From NCBI GenBank assembly GCA_030686995.1, contig CM060709.1:306237857-306301856 (forward strand): a DNA stretch of 64,000 nucleotides. Direction: 5' to 3'. The translations under genes and the position numbers were made by a program. The notes under the pieces are model-generated. The model was not told where the DNA came from, ran no database searches, and saw only the letters and a program-made list of their open reading frames with translations. How positions within the stretch are numbered: position 1 is the stretch's first letter; each line of letters starts with the position of its first letter. Of this stretch, positions 33,327-45,096 are shown one piece after another. Source of the DNA: Artemisia argyi (lineage: Eukaryota; Streptophyta; Magnoliopsida; Asterales; Asteraceae).

Positions 33327-33647
33327 GGGGGCTTTATTTTCAGAATCCTGTTAAGTGCGGGAACTGCGAGAACTCCAATTTTGCATTAAAAAACATGCAT
33401 GTTCATATAAAACATGTATGTTTTCTTACATACACCTTAATACACATACTTGCGTAACATACATGTTCATATAAAACCATTTTCCATTGATATGTTGCAC
33501 TTAACAGGGTTTTATATGAACATGTATGTTAAGCAGGTATGTGTATTAAGGTGTATGTAAGAAAACATACATGTTTTATATGAACATGCATGTTTGCTAA
33601 TACAAAATTAGAGTTCTCGCAGTTCCCGCATATAACAGAGTTCTGAA

Positions 33648-33651
<4 letters not shown>
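33327..33651. mobile_element. Foldback MITE, family 2 copy 2
   Basis: Same arms as 26300-26656 (ctttattttcagaatcctg, aagtgcgggaactgcgag; right gttctcgcagttcccgca), with rearranged central segments. Confidence 0.8.

Positions 33652-33721
<70 letters not shown>
33651..33721. repeat. (AT)n microsatellite
   Basis: About 35 AT units directly right of the foldback MITE. Confidence 0.97.
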
Positions 33722-33724
<3 letters not shown>

Positions 33725-33969
33725 TTAAAATACTGAAGTTAAAAATATATATAAAAAAATATGAGAGAAGAAAAAAAATATACTATTAAATTAGTGGCTA
33801 TAAAGTTGGATGAGTAATAATTAAGTGAGAATCATTCAAAAGGTGCCAATATCTAGTGGAATTATTTTATTTGAATGAATCAATTTAGGTCCAACAAACA
33901 TTAAGTTATGTCTATAAATGTATTCCATGAATCCGAACACCTCAGATCAAACGCACCCTGGGATCAATA

Positions 33970-34480
33970 TAAAACTCATATTTGTCTTACGACCAATTAA
34001 ATAATCCTAACCATCCATTTTTCATCTAAATTAAAAAAAAAAATTTACTTTTTAAAAAAAAACAACATATCTTGCAAACGGTAAATATTCAAGCTACAAA
34101 AAATACACCATCGCGACAAAAATTAAATTATTTTCCGCCCAGAAAATCACATGTGATTCGTAAAAATCACATATGATTTGATTTTTACAAATCACATATG
34201 ATTTTTACGAATCACATGTGATTTTTACAAATCACATGTGATTTTTCTTGGGGGGAATTTAAAAAAAAAAATTCGTCGAAAGTATATAGAATTGCATATC
34301 TATAAAAAGATAATTTAATTCCCATCGCGATAGTATGATTTTTTTTTTGTGTAACAATTAACGGTTTGCTAGATATTTAATTTTTTAAAAAAAAGTGAAA
34401 GTTTTTTTGTTTTTTTTTTGTTTTTTGTTTTTTTTTTTTTTGTTTTTTTATTTTTTTTAAAAGAAATGAATGAGTAGGAT
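33970..34480. mobile_element. Foldback MITE, family 1 copy 2
   Basis: Arms acaacatatcttgcaaacgg, caccatcgcgac / cccatcgcgatagtat, aacggtttgctagata match the element at 9265-9775. The centre (34140-34245) holds five palindromes of the type AAATCACATGTGATTT, bracketed by cgcccagaaaa and ttttcttggg. T-runs lie at the right end. Confidence 0.75.
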
Positions 34481-34588
34481 TGGTTCATTTGTTTTATAAC
34501 AAATATGTTGAACTTTTGCCTAATTAACAATAAGGTAACCGAATTGTGGAACTAATTAAAACATAAAGTAAGGCTCTATATTAGAGTA

Positions 34589-37500
34589 CTAGCTTCCAGG
34601 CCCGGCCGATAGCCGACTAGTTTTAAGAAATTGTTTGTAAGAAAAGAAAGATAGTACAAATAGTTTTATAATAGATTAACAATATAAATTGCAACAAACT
34701 TTGTGATTCTATATCATTTAGTACAAATTAAAATGGAACCCATAGTCTGAAATCCTATTTATAAAATAGGAAATGACTTGTCTTTGGTTGATCGTGCCCC
34801 CAATATATATTCTCAGTTAGCCTGTGATCAAATTCAAGATTCTTTATGTTTTAGCTTTCAACAAAAATACTTAAATACCCGTAAGATATTTATGAACTAT
34901 AATCCATAAAGCTAAAGACTTTCACCTTGCTAAGTCGGGTAAGAAACAGTTTCTTGATCAAAATTCACATGTGCATACTCATCACGGTGGAACGAAGGCT
35001 CTTTGTTGCCATTGTTCATCAACCTTCCTACAATATCAATATCAAATATCAACCCAATAATAACTTCTCAAATGGCTTCACATATATACATTATTTCGAA
35101 ATCTAAAATACAAAAACAATACATATCATAACAAAAACAATACGAAAACATTATGACCACCAACATACTTTGTTGCTGAGTGCACAACAATGTCGGCACA
35201 AGTATAAGTGCCTTTTGGTACATCTTCGACACTAACTCTATGTCAACACATTTAAGAAATGGATTTGTTGGCGACTCAGTGAAGAACATGTTAACCTGTA
35301 GCATTGGATGATCATATAAATAATCAGTACACGGTCCACTGAAATATAAAATGAACATTTAAAGGTGTTTGGAATTGGTCACAGTAACATCTATAAATGA
35401 TAAGAAAACAACTTCTTAAAATAGGCAGGCAATGTTATCCAAACACACAAAACTGCTTATTTGCTTTACAAATAATTATTTCCAAACATCCTCAAAGAGA
35501 AACAGATCAAATCAGCTCACTTTGTGTTTCTCTATTGCTGATTCAAGACCTGCATATTCAGCAGGGTCGATGACAATAGTCTGCATATTGAGATAAAAAA
35601 AATTGGTAAATAAATATGTTAATAAATGTACGTATTTGTAAAAGCAATTGAAATAAATTATCATATATCATACCATGATCCCCATCTTGGAAATAAGAAT
35701 CGTCTCAACGAAAATCCTAGTCTTTCTACCAACTAATGTTTACATAGTCCATGAAGACCATTAGGCTTCCAATATATTCATATCAGACTATATGAAAAAT
35801 GTGGCAAAATGGATATGTTGCATGTTAAGGTCCCGCCTCAATTTACTTGAATAGTTTTGAACATTTTAAAATGTGAACTTACGTTCTTCAACTTAGATCC
35901 TCGTCCATCGATGATGCTCATTTCCAGGTAATACATTCTTCACTGATGGCTTTCAAGAATTGACCTTAAGCTGCAAATTTCTTAAATTTTAGTTAAATCA
36001 CCAAATAGAAAGCGAAATATTATGGTTCTATAAAATCAGTCATTAAAATTAAAACTAAAGTTGAACAGAAATTGATAAAGTACATAAGTTACTTAGAATT
36101 CATAAAAATAAGCATTTGGCAAGTTACAGGGAACATAGACCTTTTTGCACATCCTACTAACTAATGCTTACATAGTCCGTGAAGATCATTAGGCTTGGCA
36201 TTCTCGAATCCCTTTAACCTGAAGTGGCCTAAATTATCATCTAAGACGACATTGAAGACAATCAGTTGCCTCAGCTTGAGCGCCTTAAGTTGTCAGTCAT
36301 GTTTTTCACAACATACACTAAGATGGTAATGGTCAATAGGTCCTATTCCCTAACAGCTTATCACATCATACTTCATTAGTTTAGCATAAATTTGTAATAT
36401 TTATGACCTAGTCTAAGTCTCTTATAATGATACAGTTACTCAGATTTGATGAAATTCCAGAAGTTATTTTGTTAAAGATGGCACAGACTTTCACCTGTAA
36501 TTGGAGATTTAATCAATTCAAATGTGTATCAAGAGCATGTTTTAAGGGGTGTTTGGGTTAGATTATGTAAAAGTGCTTATTCCTCTTAGCTTATAAGCTC
36601 ACCCCCTAAATTAAAACTTCTAAAAAGAATCCATCTTGGCTTCTTTAAGAGAACTTAGTTAGTTCACAAAAGTTACAAAGCTAAAACGTTTTTGAGCAAA
36701 ACGAGTGGCTAATGGTAGCTTGATAATGCTGTATGCAATTGAAAACACCCCCATAATCTAACAGGCTTTAACTAATGATTTTAAATGCCTTTTCTAAAAG
36801 TTGTATTAATCATAGAAGGGTTATTTAAGCCTTTTTGCCAATTCCACCTATTTAATTGATTAACTACTATAATGACGAAGGTGGTTGTGGTAGCGCTTTG
36901 GGAACTTACCGATGCCAATTATGCAAATTATCAGTGTATTACATATGATTACATCCTCTCCGTAAACATCATAACAGATGCACAGAGAAGCAAGAACAAA
37001 TTACTATTAATGAGATCCATTTGCTTGAAGGATCGCATAGTAAGAAGAAATATTACCATATCAGCAACTACATAATCATACGTTCAATAATGTTAAAACT
37101 TTAGATAAACATTGTTTTCGCTAAACTTGGAGGTCTTTTAATTGACACCAGCAACAAATGACACCAGAAGCTCTTTCATAGACATGACTCATCTCAACTG
37201 CAAGATAGCATCTTTAACTGCAAAGACAATCATAGGATACAGTTAAATTTCAGTTGCAAGATACTCATGAGCTCTGTAATATTCCAAAAGTTGCATTAGA
37301 AGAATGTTCTTCACTAAACATATCCTTTTCAGATTCATTGAGATACCATTCAAAAAAGCATAAAAGTGATAACAGGTCAAATGTGATTAGAGTTTGTAGT
37401 GTATTCAAATTTCGTTAAAATTATACTATAATTAAGGAAATGATATTTTAGTTTTTGAAAAATTAAATCATAGCTATAATTTAGGCAATTTACAAAAAAC

Positions 37501-38879
37501 TTCCGCATTTTTTGTTACAAAATTTATGAATAGGTCTTTTTTTGAATCTTTTTGAAAGTAAACAGTTAATTTAAAAATTAAATATGGTTAATTGATAAAA
37601 ATTGAAATAAAGTTTTTAAATGATTATTTCTAAATTACTGGATGGAATTATTCATAACAAAAAATAAACATGAACATTAAAAACAAAAAGATCAGACAAC
37701 AAAAAATATTCAGTTACTATACAATGATAAAATAGCAAAGCACATAATATAAATCATCTAAAAAATGTAGCATCTGTAAATCAATAACGTTAACAGGATG
37801 GACAACATGGTTAAAAAAATGTAATTTGAATAATCATTTATGAAATAAGATAACTAACTTGTAATTCATACATATTTAAGGATACCATCACCAATGTTTC
37901 CGGAAAATTGATGTCGTTAATTGTCTAGCCAGAAAACTCTTACTGACTTACTGCTGCATAATACACAAAAAAAAGTATCGTCAGGGTTAACTTAAAAAGG
38001 TGTAATTGAGACAATCAATTATCAAAATCAAATTACTAACCTGTAATTCATACAAATTTAAGATTATCATCATCTTCATCGGAAAAATAGTGTCGTAACA
38101 TGATTGACCGGATAACTAAATAAGAAATAAACATAAATATTTCATGCGTAAATTAGTATTTCAATAAAAAAAACATAATATGATGAATAAGAACTTATCA
38201 TGATGAAGATAGCCAGACAGTTCCAGCCTCCAGGGCACCATGATGTCCCCGAAATCAATAAATTCAATATTCATTATTGCATAAATTGATTATACAAATC
38301 GGGTGTGTGGTGTGCTTTCCAGGGTTTTTAGGGCTATTAATCAAAATTAATAAAAAAAACAACAAAACTAAATCGATTTTATAAATTAACGCAAGTCAAA
38401 AAATAATGAAATTCAGAGTATACCTGATTGGATCGAAGATTCAGATAAGTGAATATAAAATCAAATGATTATAAGATTTCATCCAGAAGCTGGAAAAAAA
38501 GTGATAAATTGAGATCGTGTGTGTGTTTTTTGAATCGGCTATAGATTGGTTGTGATCAAACGATTTTGATGTGTTTTTTATGGATCTTTGTTTTCGTGTT
38601 TTTTGATCCAAACGATTTGGGGGAGTTTTTTTTTGTTTGAAGCGATTAGGCACTATTGATTGAGGAGAGGATTAGAGAGAAATGTGTGTGTGTTTTTGTT
38701 TGGATGTGTAACGAATGAAAAGGGGAATAGGTATTCTGCACATTTTTTTGCTTCTGTTGACTTGTTGACAATTGAAATTAACCTTGACCGTCGGATAGGG
38801 CATAATGCCACGTGGCAAATTTAGAAGAATTTTGGGGAAGAGATGAGTTTAGAAAACCTTGTTTTATATAGATAGTAGA
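34589..38879 (-). mobile_element. 4.3-kb Helitron carrying a host gene fragment
   Basis: On the minus strand it begins TCTACTATCTATATAAAAC (38879) and ends GGCCGGGCCTGGAAGCTAG (34589), flanked by A and T. The 3' end has a GC-rich stem zone. No Rep/helicase ORF is visible, so it is non-autonomous. It contains exons of cystathionine gamma-synthase (35150-35733). Other exon-like stretches near 36180-36330 are unidentified. The remaining roughly 2.5 kb (36330-38700) is A/T-rich without recognised content. No empty allele is available in the window. Confidence 0.75.
35150..35733 (-). pseudogene. CGS: Captured cystathionine gamma-synthase fragment
   Basis: Cystathionine gamma-synthase is the plastid PLP enzyme that starts methionine synthesis from O-phosphohomoserine and cysteine. 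Three minus-strand exons splice in frame: 35733-35674 (RKTRIFVETILISKMGIM, donor GTATGA); 35580-35521 (TIVIDPAEYAGLESAIEKHK, acceptor TGCAG, donor GTGAGC); and 35295 onward (VNMFFTESPTNPFLK, CVDIELVS). In the last exon roughly 25-30 residues are then missing. It resumes in another frame with ADIVVHSATKYVGGHN, which holds the PLP lysine of SATK (35169-35171). Both ends are truncated, so no enzyme can be made. The retained introns mean it was captured as DNA, as Helitrons do. Confidence 0.85.
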
Positions 38880-38989
38880 TTTTTTAAATTTTTTTAATTG
38901 TGTATAGTTAAACGTACACATGTTAAGATTATAGATTATTAAGCTCCATTTCATTAAAAAAAGGGAAAGAAAAAGAATGCATGTAGCAT

Positions 38990-39299
38990 CAGTGTCAAAA
39001 AAATATTATGATGATCTCTATTTTTATTGTGCAAACTATTTTTGAGTTGATCTTGTTAATGTGTTTGGATACTGTCTTATGAAAGTTATATTCAAATTAA
39101 CTACAATGCATTAGATGTGGTCCGCAATCTTTTCATGAAGCTTCGACAAGAATTTGTTGCTTTTAGAAAAACAAAAGAAAATTTGACATTATAAAGATCA
39201 AAACACACTCAACATTCCACAAAACAAAACAGTCAACAATATGATGGTATTGTTGGTATAAAAGAGAATATTCATCAAGGTGAAAGAAGTCTATAACTT
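38990..39299. repeat. Intergenic repeat, copy B (left part)
   Basis: Matches 22534-22980 and 52704-53150 in shortened form (gatgatctctattttt, actgtcttatga, tattcatcaaggtgaaaga). The remainder of the copy resumes at about 49641. Everything between is inserted DNA. Confidence 0.7.
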
Positions 39300-39740
39300 A
39301 CGCTCTATTTTTGAGGTTTTATTTGAAAGAAAAGAAGAGAAGTGGAGACTGGAGAGTAAATTGAAAAATAATCATGTTCGCGAGATTCTTTTTTGAAAAA
39401 AAGATAAGAGGAAAGGAAATCATATTCCCCCACCTAATCTTCTTTTCAAATGGGATGATTTTGAAAGAAGTGAAATTTTTGCCTTAAATTGGTTTTATCT
39501 ATTCTCTTTTCTTTGCAACTTAGAACCTTAGATATGATAACACAGCACCGTGTGTTGGGCCGATTTGGCGTCGGCGTTACCATACGGCGAACAAGCGTTT
39601 CCAACGGCATTGGGTTGTGTGTTAACCCACCAACGACCTTTTTATCTTCTTTTTTGTTAATGGGTTGTGTTTATGTTGGTTGTGTGTATGTGTTGCGTCG
39701 GAGAAGATTTTGATTCTTATTTTTTAACAAGTGGGCGAGG
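39300..39740. mobile_element. Left part of a TIR element hosting later insertions
   Basis: Begins TTACGCTCTATTTTTG right after the repeat sequence. The matching inverted end aaacagagtgtta is at 49628-49640. Subterminal arms are GA-rich here (aaagaaaagaagagaag) and CT-rich at 44758-44800. The element was later split by a candidate solo LTR and a copia element. Superfamily not assigned. Confidence 0.4.
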
Positions 39741-42700
39741 CTAACTCCTCCCAAACCAACCAGTCAAGCGTGTGCAGTTGATAGGTCCACCTGGGAGAAA
39801 AAGTCAAGTATTAAAATCCGTGGAAGTACAGGGAAATCCCCGGGTCGTTAAGTCCCAACGAGATTGAAATTGTATTTGTAAACGTTTTTGGGAATAAATG
39901 GTACTGAGGGCAGTAACCAAAGATTAAGTGGGTTTGAATTACACTACTGATATTATTTTGGATAATAATATAAAACAACCACAGTAAACAGCTATGTATA
40001 TACGTAAACTGAAATGTAAACAAATACGTGTGCATACTGAGAAAAAGGTGAGTTTTAAGGAAAAATAAACTACAGGGGTTAAAAATGAAAATTCTATAAA
40101 CTTAAACTTAAAAGAAAATTAAATTAAAAAGAAAATTATTTTTTTGATTATTTTATTATTTATTTTATTAAAAACTATTTAACTATTTAATTAAAACTAA
40201 TTTAAATCAAACTAAGAATGATAAAGACTACAAATTAAACTAAAAACTTGCAAAACTATTTTCTAAAACTTAAAATGAACTTGAAAAAAGTATAAAAAAA
40301 ATAAAAAAAATATTTTTGTCTTTTTATGAGTTTTCTTTTAATTAATTACTAATTATTTTAATTAAACTATTTAAACTATTTTAAATTACTAATAATACTA
40401 AAATGACTTAGAAAATTAAGGAAAAATTTATAAAACTAATTAACCATCACAGGAATCCTAAAAAATTATAAAATTATTCTAAAAATTATATTTAGGCTAA
40501 TTTACTAATTAATTACTTATTTATTAATTAAAATCTAATTAACTAAATTAATTAAGGAAAATAGGAAATTAACAGTAACAATTAGGAAAATATTTTCTAA
40601 AAACACCTAATGATATATAAAACTTAAAAAAAAATATAAAAAGATACTACTATTAAATAAAAATTATTAAGACTATTTAATTAACTAATATTACCTAATT
40701 ATTAATTAAACTAGTATTAATTAAAATAAATATTATTTAACAGTAAAAATTACAGAAAGTAGATTAAGTAATAAAAAGCCTAGGAAAAATAAGCTGGGGT
40801 CAATAGCTTATCCAGATAAGCTGGAGTAAGCAAAACGGCTTATTTAAGCTTATTACTCAAAAATCACCTTAAGTATATTGAGTGTGTAAACTTAAATGGA
40901 ACTGGTGCCCCAGAGCTAATGGAAGGGGTGTGTGTACTTATACATGTTACTATCCAAGAGGTCACAGGTTCGATTCCCACACACACCCAAATTTTTGCAA
41001 ACTTTTATTTTTTTGATCTTCTTTTTACAAACCTATGAAACAAGCAAAATTAGGAAACTTTAAAAAAGGAAAACTTTTTAGAAAAGCCAAATAAGCTCTG
41101 TATGAGCTTATTTGCTTAACAGTTGGCCTAAAAAGCCAAACTTGGATTTTTAATAAGCTAAAAGCTTCCAACAAACTACCAAAGGTTAAATAAGCTACAA
41201 CTAAATGAGATACACCTAAAATAAGCTAAAGCACTTAAATAAGCACAAGGAATAAGTCAAGAAGCTCAAATAAGCAAAACCAAGCAAAACTGAATACCAA
41301 ACACTCCACAAGACCAACTGCAGGCCTGAGTGGGGCCCACAAATAAGCTCAGGGGTCTAAAATGAAACTTGAGCAATCAAGTCCACCTGGGTGGCTTCCC
41401 AATAAGCCAAAAAGCAAACCCTAAGGTCCACTAATAAGCACTTGAGAAGCTTTTGAAATTTGGTGGAAATCAAGCATATGCTGAGGGTACTCAATATATG
41501 CTGAGAAAATGGACAAAGAAAAAGCCTTTTGCAGGCTTATCAAATAAGCTTGAAAGTGCAAAATAAGCACTGGATTGTTGAGTCAACTGAGTGAGCTTCT
41601 CAAAAAGCCAAGTATCATACACTGGGTCCCACAAATAAGCTTTTGGTGAGCTTATGAAAGTAGCTGAGTACACTGAGTCACCCAGTTAACTAGGTGGTAT
41701 GGGACAAAGGACAAGCTGCTTGCAGGCTTATCACACAAGCTTGCAAACCAAAATAAAGCTTGGAATCCTAGAGTTTAGTGGTTGGGCTTTCCAATAAGTT
41801 AAACCACACAAGCTAAGGACCACAATTGAGCTCAGAATGAGCTTGTGAATACAAGTAGTTGCAACAAACTCCCCTGGTGCAGGGGAGGTTTTTGCTCAAA
41901 GGGCCAATTTTAAGACTACTTATTAATAAGCAAATGGCCACCAAATTCAGATTTTCTTTTTGATTCTGATTCCCAAGCTAATGAACTTCTCAAATCAACA
42001 AACTATACCTATTTCCAACCAATATTGAATTCTACAAAAGCTTGCAAAGATCTGACTATTTCTAAGTTCAAGGATACTTTGACTTTTTGATTTGTAAACC
42101 TACTTTGACTAATCTAAGATTTGTCTGCCTAAATCTTATCCTAATAGATATATTGAGCTATTTTATGCATTACTAAACCTAAACATACTCTATTCCTAAC
42201 AGATTTCAGGATCACAGACCCTAAAACACAACATATGCACACAGACTTGAGATTTTATGCAAAGTTTGACTTTTAACTATGTAACTACTTATTTTATGAC
42301 CAAAATGACTTAAGTTATCCTAATGCAAACTAATTGAGCAAAGAACAAAGTAAACGAACAACAAGAACACCACAGATCAAGCAGATCCAAACACCCCTTA
42401 ACAGACACTTATACTTGATTTTTCAAAGCAATTGGTTGAATTAGACCTCAATATTTATTACAGGTTTCATATCATGATTACAATAGATCATATAAACATT
42501 AAACACTAACAAAACCAGCATTAAACACAGAAAGGAACAATATTCTAGTTTAACTGTGAAATTGAAATTTTAAGCAAAAGTTACTTTTAATAAACAAGCT
42601 AACTATTTTAAGTTATATTATGACTAGGTAATACTAATTGAGTAATTAAATCACAAAAAGAAACAATAATCAACAGGCTATATTAAAAATGGAAATTAAG

Positions 42701-44427
42701 AATTTTGCTTACAATTTTTACATTCCAGCTAAAACTGAGAACAAGGACCTAAAATTATTCCTATAAGCCTTCCACAAAGCTACTAATACCAAGGGCCATC
42801 CAAAATGTATCCTGCTCCAGCCTTGATCACCATGGATTACTGATTTTTAATTTATTTTCTATTTTTCTTGATTTTCTTATATTTTTGAGTTTTTGATTAT
42901 AACTAAGTTCTGATGGTTCTAATACATTAGCTAAGTTATTATATGAGCTTATATGAGATTATAAGACAAATAATAACACTAATGACAGTCTTACAATCAT
43001 ATGAGAATTCTGAGTTAATATTCAAGCATAAATTGAAATCACAATAAGAATTTGAATTTAAAGCTTTAAGATGATTCAATTAACACTGAAAATACTTAAT
43101 ATAAAGTTTGAAAACTTAAAGTTACACTGAGATGATAAAACTTAACTATTCGACATACAAGAAAACTAAATTAAAAACTACATATCTAAGCCTCTGTTTC
43201 TTCTTCCTTTTATAGGCTTCAAGCTTGTTCCACGTGGCCTTCTGAGCAAATCCCACCTATTCTGAGCCCTTGGATCCCATTAATTCATCTCAGCCGTTTA
43301 AATGGCTTTTTGGCGCCAAAATCCCAAGAGGTAACTTGCAGCCGTTTTGCTAGCATTTAATGCTTTTGATGTGACTAGTGATGGTGGGGGGACAATTTGG
43401 AGTGTAAGGGTGGTGGATGGGTGGTGGTGTAAGATATTGCAGGGTGTAGGGGTGGTGGATGTTGTAGGTTTGACACCTGTCCTCCCCTGGTGCAAAACCA
43501 GGGGAAGGGGTTTGGTTTAGAGGGTGACAGAGGGGGGTTGAGGTGGAAAGTTAATGCAAGTGGAGAGGGTGGATGGTGGATGGAGGTGAAGCAGGTGACG
43601 AGGGGGGTTGGGGATGATGGAGGTCAAACGGGTCAACGAGGTCAAAGTTTGACCCCGTTTTTATTATAAAAGGGTTGGGTGGGCTGTGTGTGTTTGGGCC
43701 TGGTGTTTGTTTGGGCTTGGGGGGTTTGGATTGGTTTTGTATTATTATTTGGATTTAAGGGATAAATGGATCCGGTTGGTTTTAGTGTTAAATAAGGCCT
43801 AATGACTAAATGTGTCATTTCTGAAATCTTGAAAGGCTTTGTTTGCCATTATTTCAAACTCACTTCATTGGACTAAACCTGCCAAATAATATTAGTACAA
43901 GGATAATATTTGTATTTTTTCCATTTTTAAACCTTAAAGGACCATTTATGTAATTTCACCAAAGTTGAGGGGGTGAAATTGTAATTTCCCAAAAGTTATC
44001 AAAAGAGTTCCAAATTGTATTTTATGAATAGTACAAGGGTGTTATTTGTTAAAATTCCATTTTAAAACACCCAGGGACTAATTTTGCCAATTTTGAAACT
44101 TGAGGGGTAAAAATTGCCATTTTGTGAAAACTTTCATCCAGGGATTTATAGTGAACATGTTTGATTTCCCAAGGACTTAAGTTGACTTTTCTTTCATTTT
44201 AAACCTACAGGGACTAGTTTTGACAAGTTTTGAAAGTTGAGGGACTAAAACTGCCAATTATGTAAACTTTGTACGTTTTTTTTTATCTGTTTTTGATTAT
44301 TTTGCATCTGAAACATATAAAACACACTTCTGGAATAATCTCAGTATTTTAATGCATATTTGAGTGTTTTTGGATGTTTTGGCAGTTCAGATTGGTATAA
44401 AATGATGAGTATTTAGACACTCATCAG
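39741..44427 (-). repeat. Candidate giant solo LTR (about 4.7 kb)
   Basis: The stretch has no ORF above 65 codons and no coding motif. The right end, read on the minus strand, begins TGATGAGTGTCTAAATACTC, an LTR-like start with an inverted TGATGAGT/ACTCATCA. It is flanked by gaggc on both sides (39736-39740 and 44428-44432), which fits a 5-bp target duplication with one LTR left after recombination. Athila/Tat-type LTRs reach this size. Against it: the left end reads TA rather than TG. The interior includes an A/T-rich zone (40050-40760) and a zone with many aataagc words (40830-41900). Confidence 0.45.
40902..40990 (+). mobile_element. tRNA-like (SINE-type) sequence
   Basis: GGTTCGATTCC (40967-40977) is a perfect pol III B box. 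The surrounding ggtgccccagagctaatgga ... cccacacacaccc resembles the body of a tRNA-derived SINE. It is not a tRNA gene, because the D-arm and anticodon stem do not form. Confidence 0.45.
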
Positions 44428-44817
44428 AGGCTTTGGTAGAATAAATGGGTTGGTGAAAAATGGAATTTGTATTTTTTTTATTTTATTTAAGTTTATTTTT
44501 CTAAGTTATTTGTATTTTTATTTAATGTATGAGAAATTTAGTTTGTTTGAAAAATGAAAAATAAAATAAAATAAAATAAAATGATGGGTCTTGAAAAATA
44601 TGGTGTTAACATGTTAATGAATGTTATTAGGGAGAGGTGTTTTTGGGTGTTAGTGTTAAAAGTGAGGATGGTGATGTGAAGCTGATGTGACACAAAAATT
44701 GTGATGTTAACATGTTATGACACTGACGCTCTTAGGAACACAAAACCAAAAACCACTTTTTTCCTCTCCTCTTCTTTTTTCTCTTCATTTCTCTTCTTTC
44801 TATTTAACACTCGTAAA
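44428..44817. mobile_element. Right part of the TIR element split by the solo LTR
   Basis: Continuation of the DNA at 39300-39740, resuming after gaggc. Includes ttaacatgtta words and a CT-rich subterminal zone (44758-44805). The copia element begins at 44818 and the last bases of the TIR element reappear at 49625-49640. Confidence 0.4.
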
Positions 44818-45096
44818 TATTAGAAGATGTATTTATCATTTGTATTTGTAATTTCCTGTATTATTTGTTTTGAGCCCATAGGCCCCATGGCCCATTGTAT
44901 AGTTGCAAGGGGCAACACTTGATGTAACTTGTATATATATCTCTGTGAAATGCAGTTGAGATTCAAGGGGAACAATACCATTTTACATGGTAACAGAGCC
45001 TTACTAAATAAACTACTTCCCTGATTTCTCTCCTCACCCACGACTCTCATCTCCAGTTCAAAAAATTTCAAACTCTTATCCGTCTCTTCTTTCACC

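Larger units (their letters stand above)
33308..33957. mobile_element. TIR element with GGGTGCGTTTGAT ends
   Basis: Left GGGTGCGTTTGATTTAT, right the complement (atcaaacgcaccc). Contains the second copy of foldback family 2 and an (AT)n tract. Non-coding. The GTTTGAT-type end suggests a PIF/Harbinger- or hAT-like MITE; the target duplication is unclear. Confidence 0.6.

Noticed and set aside
35068..35358. Functional small protein on the minus strand
   Set aside because: It mixes a genuine CGS exon with intron and frameshifted sequence; it is a captured fragment.
40902..40990. A tRNA gene
   Set aside because: Only the B box is good; the D-arm, anticodon stem and acceptor pairing are not formed, so it is better read as SINE-like.
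43298..43495. Small gene on the minus strand
   Set aside because: Short frame with simple Thr/Pro composition in GT-rich DNA of the candidate solo LTR; no motif.
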